From Gilliamella sp. wkB7 (GTDB lineage: Bacteria; Pseudomonadota; Gammaproteobacteria; Enterobacterales; Orbaceae): 64,000 bases of DNA. Shown here in pieces: positions 62,101 to 64,000 of the stretch. The notes under the pieces are model-generated. The model was not told the DNA's origin. It ran no database searches and saw only the letters and a list, made by a program, of their open reading frames with translations. Made by a program: the position numbers and the translations under genes. How positions within the stretch are numbered: the stretch's first letter is position 1; the number at the start of each line of letters is the position of its first letter. The stretch covers positions 186,001 through 250,000 of the forward strand of contig NZ_CM004509.1 in the NCBI RefSeq assembly GCF_001693435.1, written 5' to 3'.

Positions 62101-62886
62101 GTAGCAGGTGAATTATGGATTGGCGGTGCCGGCGTTGCGCTAGGTTATCGTGGTGCACCTGAGTTGACGGCTGAACGATTTGTTGAACTCAATGGAATGC
62201 GTTGGTATCGAACCGGCGACCGAGGTCGTTATTGGCCTGATGGTACTCTGGAGTTTTTAGGCAGACAGGACCACCAAGTTAAAGTGCGAGGTCATCGTAT
62301 TGAATTAGGTGAAATTGAATCGGCCTTAGCGGGTTTACCTGAAATTGCTCGTGCTGTTGCTGTAACAGTCGGCATGCCACCTCAATTGGCTGCTGCAATC
62401 CAATTAAAACAAGGGGTAACCACAACTGAACACGATATTAAACAATCGTTACAACAACTATTACCTGATTATATGGTACCTACCAGCTTGGTCATTTACC
62501 AAAATCTGCCTTTAAATGCTAATGGTAAAGTAGATCGTAAAACCATTATTAGTGAACTTGCTACTCATACAACTAACGTTGTAGATAAAGAACCACCTCG
62601 AGATGAATTGGAACACCAATTAGCAGAATTATGGCAAGAAGTTCTGAAATGCCCTGCTCTGTCTCGAGATGATGATTTCTTTTTAAGTGGTGGTGATAGT
62701 TTGACTGCGACTCAAATCATACAACTTCTCCATAAACGACATATTACCCCTGAGCTTATTCCACTTAGAGCATTATTCACAGCACCTACAGTTGCTAGTT
62801 TAAGTGATTATATCAAACAACAATGGCAGACCAACTCATCAATAGCTATTAATGAAAGCACTCTATTTGAAGAAGGTACACTATGA
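53191..62886 (+). CDS. Trimodular siderophore NRPS: ArCP-(Cy-A-PCP)x3, cysteine-specific
   Basis: 3231 residues. ArCP at about 8-80 (Ppant Ser in SGLDSLHIM). Cy1 about 101-525, opening FPLTDVQYAYWIGR, with D233-LLVA-D238 and TPQVWLDHQ. A1 about 534-1035: TSGSTGEPKG, GGATEGSIW, YRTGDRG, RGHRIELGEIE, NANGKVDRK. PCP1 LGGDSL near 1089. Cy2 1148-1572, A2 1575-2075, PCP2 near 2130; Cy3 about 2189-2615, A3 2616-3116, PCP3 SGGDSL near 3170. Pocket residues read approximately D-L-F-N-L-S-M-I-W-K, close to the cysteine codes of yersiniabactin and pyochelin synthetases. Cy plus Cys implies thiazolines on a salicyl starter. Cy2 and Cy3 have NxxxxD in place of DxxxxD. No methyltransferase, epimerase or thioesterase is seen. 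The acidic end (STLFEEGTL) should dock to the next NRPS, whose ATG overlaps the stop. The product is inferred. Confidence 0.93.
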   Translation: MMSLSVTDISYDEIYDQIKKLLPHGTGEIKDTDNLIESGLDSLHIMRLVSQWRKSGYNITFAELIEHPTLQQWQTLLLKSFSEITSVTSSATAIDQVKNEPFPLTDVQYAYWIGRDDNRELGGVACHAYLEIDGHLNNPEQLNLAFSQLIQHHPMLRASFTENGQQQIKAANNNAPLIVHDLRKLTAEQCTQRLAEIRKRLSHRKLAIEHGQVIGLELSLLANSKSRLHFDIDLLVADVQSLNIILRDLAQLYRQELPLKAPNDWSFAHYLAKEQQRKQANYQTSKNYWNQRLTELPVGPQLPVLSKQITKPEFTRRTFVLNHNQWQNLKQQAAKHKITPAMTLACAYGYVLARWSNHTNFLLNIPLFDRNVEEPDIEHVVADFTNLLLLDCDYSQSHSFAEQAIQLQQQFHKNVAYSTYSAVEIQREMARFNNQQGIIAPVVFACNLGTPLLDMATSQTLGDLHYMISQTPQVWLDHQVYEINDGLLLAWDSVEELFPNGLIDVMFDAYCQLLIALSEDANAWQQSPFQVLPTAQQFIRKQVNAVTAPLPSTTLIEPIFAYAKANPTSIALIYNEQEISYKELTTQALKIASLLVSKGLKTGEPVAVSLPRGPMQIMAVLGVLAAGGAYVPVSITQPTSRQQKIFNTAEIRLVLCNQSLFEDSQFEFISPLFAMDLKPLAEPVKVDNKSLAYIIFTSGSTGEPKGVEISHQAALNTIVDICHRYHIDNSSCALAVSSLDFDLSVFDIFGLLGVGGRLVLISDEERRDAASWLQLIFEHDVCVWNSVPILLDMLLVVATHDTRTLPLKTVLLSGDWIGLDLPVRLAQCCGKLPKLVAMGGATEGSIWSNAFEVTLPLPEQWSSIPYGYPLTNQCYRVVDALGRDCPDYVAGELWIGGAGVALGYRGTPELTAERFVELNGMRWYRTGDRGRYWPDGTLEFLGRQDHQVKVRGHRIELGEIESALAGLPEIARAVAVTVGMPPQLAAAIQLKQGVTTTEHDIKQSLQQLLPDYMVPTSLVIYQNLPLNANGKVDRKTIISELANQINNTEAIFEAPQTIIEQRVAQVWQTILKVDQVGRTDSFFALGGDSLLATQVISHLKQLGLDTEQPLRQLFAKPKLADFAATLTQTEQKIEQQVVADLKNRYQPFPLTEVQRAYWMGQAPGLPLNCGTHYLVELDGTNVDLTKFNQAWNQLVRYHEMMRVTIDTEGNQTILQHAVPVELYTISLNTNSAAKAQQIIHDYWQQQRLTKNYNHHLYAIKYGQQRCRIGIIFNYLTLDGFSIKLILQQLAMLYENSNTTLPALDLSFRDFVTQIETDNRTKNNDKTFWLEKLNTLPLAPQLPIAKQPEQLNQVIFKRYSHRLSANQWSQLKSKARQHQLTPSVILLTAYAHILAQWSANQPLSINLTLFDRPNIHPQINQIAGDFTTLAPVGYYPNSAHSVIEQAKAMQQEIVDALEHKTISSIWIQRERSKTMGMATAALPVVFTSTLGLGQDLFVTQNQSFPAFVSGGLSETPQVWLDHQLYEFDGELDLSWDAVEELFPIGMLEQMFNSYIQLLNQFIEQDWQQPIVTLLSTAQQLIRKQVNAVTAPLPSTTLIEPIFAYAKANPTSIALIYNEQEISYKELTTQALKIANLLVSKGLKTGEPVAVSLPRGPMQIMAVLGVLAAGGAYVPVSITQPTSRQQKIFNTAEIRLVLCNQPLFEDSQFEFISPLFAMDLKPLAEPVKVDNKSLAYIIFTSGSTGEPKGVEISHQAALNTIVDICQRYHIDNSSCALAVSSLDFDLSVFDIFGLLGVGGRLVLISDEERRDAASWLQLIFEHDVCVWNSVPILLDMLLVVATHDTRTLPLKTVLLSGDWIGLDLPVRLAQCCGKLPKLVAMGGATEGSIWSNAFEVTLPLPEQWSSIPYGYPLTNQCYRVVDSLGRDCPDYVAGELWIGGAGVALGYRGAPELTAERFVELNGMRWYRTGDRGRYWPDGTLEFLGRQDHQVKVRGHRIELGEIESALAGLPEIARAVAVTVGMPPQLAAAIQLKQGVTTTEHDIKQSLQQLLPDYMVPTSLVIYQNLPLNANGKIDRKTIISELANQINNTEAIFEAPQTIIEQQVAQVWQTILKVDQVGRTDSFFTLGGDSLLATQVISHLKQLGLDTEQPLRQLFAKPKLADFAATLTETEQKIEQQVVADLKNRYQPFPLTEVQRAYWMGQAPGLPLNCGTHYLVELDGERIDLQRLTVAWNKLVERHDMLHTIVTEQAEQQILPEWPVYTITQTQHDNLLEVKKSVAGWWQQQQNEKYSLPFAIHSFNYSDNRNYLAIIFNYMNLDGFSIKLVLKELADFYQNPDLQLPKLTLSFRDYVTQVSYSTDALQRAETYWRNRMATLPAAPPLPVRIDPQQIKQSKFIRKTAKLNQQTFAALCNIAKNHSLTPSVIIMLVYAEVLSQYSGGQAITINMTLFDRQPVHPEIYQITGDFTSLLPIAYAPDATKSLLNQAQCLQEELATALDHREISSIWVQRELARNKGINSGSLPIVFTSTLGIADELLQDSEQQGFLQLTGSGLSETPQVWLDHQLYQLDGGLLLSWDAVEDLFPVGLLDQMFNSYIQLLNQFIEQDWQQPIVTLLPTAQQLIRKQVNAVTAPLPSTTLIEPIFAYAKANPTSIALIYNEQEISYKELTTQALKIASLLVSKGLKTGEPVAVSLPRGPMQIMAVLGVLAAGGAYVPVSITQPTSRQQKIFNTAEIRLVLCNQPLFEDSQFEFISPLFAMDLKPLAEPVKVDNKSLAYIIFTSGSTGEPKGVEISHQAALNTIVDICQRYHIDNSSCALAVSSLDFDLSVFDIFGLLGVGGRLVLISDEERRDAASWLQLIFEHDVCVWNSVPILLDMLLVVATHDTRTLPLKTVLLSGDWIGLDLPVRLAQCCGKLPKLVAMGGATEGSIWSNAFEVTLPLPEQWSSIPYGYPLTNQCYRVVDSLGRDCPDYVAGELWIGGAGVALGYRGAPELTAERFVELNGMRWYRTGDRGRYWPDGTLEFLGRQDHQVKVRGHRIELGEIESALAGLPEIARAVAVTVGMPPQLAAAIQLKQGVTTTEHDIKQSLQQLLPDYMVPTSLVIYQNLPLNANGKVDRKTIISELATHTTNVVDKEPPRDELEHQLAELWQEVLKCPALSRDDDFFLSGGDSLTATQIIQLLHKRHITPELIPLRALFTAPTVASLSDYIKQQWQTNSSIAINESTLFEEGTL
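54787..56727 (+). repeat. NRPS module repeat, copy 1 (A1-PCP1-start of Cy2)
   Basis: Near-identical to the segment 3123 bp downstream, covering the linker, adenylation domain, PCP and the first residues of the next Cy domain. Differences are mostly single synonymous bases; a few change residues (for example His/Gln in DICxRYH). Confidence 0.9.
57835..59850 (+). repeat. NRPS module repeat, copy 2 (end of Cy2-A2-PCP2-start of Cy3)
   Basis: Shares 57910-59850 with copy 1 and 57835-59442 with copy 3, both at an offset of exactly 3123 bp. Confidence 0.9.
60958..62565 (+). repeat. NRPS module repeat, copy 3 (end of Cy3-A3)
   Basis: Near-identical to copy 2 from the last 25 residues of the Cy domain through the A10 motif, then diverges sharply: PCP3 is a different sequence. 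Confidence 0.9.
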
Positions 62887-64000
62887 ATAAAGCAATAACT
62901 ATAGAAACTTTATTGAACGAATTATCCTCACAAGGTGTATTACTTTGGTCAGAAGGTGATCAGTTAAAATTTAAAGCACCTGCTGGGGTAATAACCGAAC
63001 AATATAAAGCGTATTTAAAAGAGAATAAGCAACAAATTATTGAGTATTTATCATTAGTTAATAACAACCGTATTGAACATGATGCTCATGGACGCTATCA
63101 ACCATTTCCACTTACTGATCTGCAACTAGCTTATATGGTGGGTCGTAGTAATCTTTATGAATATGGTGATGTTGGTTGCCATAGTTATATTGAATTAGAA
63201 TTACCTAAAACTAATGGCAAACAATTAGAAGCAGCTTGGCATGGATTGATTATGCGTCATGATATGTTACGAGCTGTTATACTAAAAGATGGTACACAGC
63301 AAGTACAATCAGAAGTAATTTTACCTTCACTTATCGAAAATGATTTTAGTCAATTAGATGCACAACAGGCAGAGCAACAGCTATTAGCCATAAGAAAGCA
63401 ACTATCGCATCGTTGCTACGATCCTAATCAATGGCCTTTATTTGATTTACAGCTAAGCCATATCGCACATGGAGCAATTTTACATTTTTCTATTGATCTA
63501 TTAATTGCTGATTTTGCTAGTATTCAAATCTTATTAGCTGAACTTGGTGAAGCTTACCATCATGGTGTAATGAGTTTAGCCGAACTCCCTATTACTTTCC
63601 GTGATGTGGTATTAGCCAAAAAACAAGCTTTTAATAATCCTCTTTATCAAGAACGCTATGAAAGACACAAACAGTATTGGCTAAAACAACTCGAAACGAT
63701 GCCATTGCCTCCAGAGTTACCAACAATTAGCAAGCAACAAAACCAAATTGTAACGTTTGAAAGATTTAACTTTACTCTGACTAAAGAACGTTGGCGAGCA
63801 CTTTGTCAAATTTCGACTAGCCATAAACTAACACCATCAAGTGTGGTGTTAACCGCTTTTACGGATGTGTTAGCGCGTTGGTCTCGTCATCCAGATTTTT
63901 GTATTAACTTAACTTTATTTAATCGACCTACTGATTACATAGGGGTACATAACATTGTAGGTGATTTTATTGCAGTCAATGTATTGGGCATTAGAAATAA
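62883..64000 (+). CDS. Siderophore NRPS with TubC docking domain and Cy domain, partial
   Basis: The ATG overlaps the previous stop (ATGA); 372 residues are visible before the right edge. Residues 1-55 form a TubC-type N-terminal docking domain (ETLLNELSSQGVLLWSEGDQ, LKFKAPAGVITEQ, LKENKQQIIEYL). From about residue 75 begins a heterocyclization domain: YQPFPLTDLQLAYMVGRS, HSYIELELP, MRHDMLRAVI, FSIDLLIADFASIQI (canonical DxxxxD), and INLTLFNRP. It should accept the chain from the third Cys module and form another ring. What follows, including any A, PKS, methyltransferase or release domain, lies outside the window. Confidence 0.92.
   Translation, partial: MNKAITIETLLNELSSQGVLLWSEGDQLKFKAPAGVITEQYKAYLKENKQQIIEYLSLVNNNRIEHDAHGRYQPFPLTDLQLAYMVGRSNLYEYGDVGCHSYIELELPKTNGKQLEAAWHGLIMRHDMLRAVILKDGTQQVQSEVILPSLIENDFSQLDAQQAEQQLLAIRKQLSHRCYDPNQWPLFDLQLSHIAHGAILHFSIDLLIADFASIQILLAELGEAYHHGVMSLAELPITFRDVVLAKKQAFNNPLYQERYERHKQYWLKQLETMPLPPELPTISKQQNQIVTFERFNFTLTKERWRALCQISTSHKLTPSSVVLTAFTDVLARWSRHPDFCINLTLFNRPTDYIGVHNIVGDFIAVNVLGIRN

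Noticed and set aside
53191..62886. CRISPR-like or satellite repeat interpretation of the 3-kb periodicity
   Set aside because: The period is a complete NRPS module in one open frame; it is protein-module duplication.

Overview
The window comes from an AT-rich gammaproteobacterium. Gene order such as infC-rpmI-rplT-pheM-pheST-ihfA, uvrC-pgsA followed by tRNAs, yohJK-sanA and artPIQM is enterobacterial/Pasteurellales-like. The strong AT bias, the gene set and the ABC-transporter capsule locus fit an Orbaceae bacterium (Gilliamella-like insect-gut symbiont). That placement is my inference; no 16S gene is present.

Layout. 1-10163 (minus strand): an ABC-transporter-dependent capsule locus, ordered OPX lipoprotein (ctrA/bexD type), kpsE, kpsM, kpsT, kpsC, kpsS, then two Stealth-family sugar-phosphate transferases; the last runs off the left edge and carries a 90-bp tandem repeat. 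10264-10378: 4.5S RNA. 10522-17579 (minus): thrS-infC-rpmI-rplT-pheM-pheS-pheT-ihfA, with visible translation and attenuation signals: an AUU start for infC, a Phe-rich leader peptide with attenuator, and a tRNA-like hairpin before thrS. 17866-25047: a sugar uptake locus (binding protein, ATPase, permease, an unrecognised 468-aa protein, a PfkB kinase) with a divergent GntR/AraR-type regulator. 25179-39414: mostly housekeeping genes (recO, Na+/H+ antiporter, ubiT, an exported alpha/beta hydrolase, sbcB, yohJK-sanA, artPIQM, uvrC, pgsA).

39638-39818 holds tRNA-Leu(UAA) and tRNA-Gly(GCC). Directly after them lies a wrecked P4-type integrase (about 40045-40936), so what follows looks like an old tRNA-associated island. 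41401-49073 is an accessory block with a LysR regulator, decayed tautomerase and cupin genes, an intact DJ-1/Hsp31-like protein, a DMT permease, an MFS permease, an ArsR-like regulator, a frameshifted small gene, a carboxymuconolactone-decarboxylase-like protein and a duplicated non-coding element.

50115-64000 is the most striking region: a Fur-box-preceded nonribosomal peptide synthetase locus for a salicylate-capped, cysteine-rich siderophore. One protein fuses a salicyl-AMP ligase to a salicylate synthase. The next, 3231 aa, is ArCP-(Cy-A-PCP)x3; its three adenylation domains are almost identical, repeat at exactly 3123 bp and read as cysteine-specific. It ends in an acidic tail facing a TubC-type docking domain on the following NRPS, which begins with another Cy domain and runs off the right edge. 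The logic is that of yersiniabactin/pyochelin assembly, but the architecture (three complete Cys modules in one protein, fused loading enzymes, NxxxxD motifs in two Cy domains) differs from those I know.
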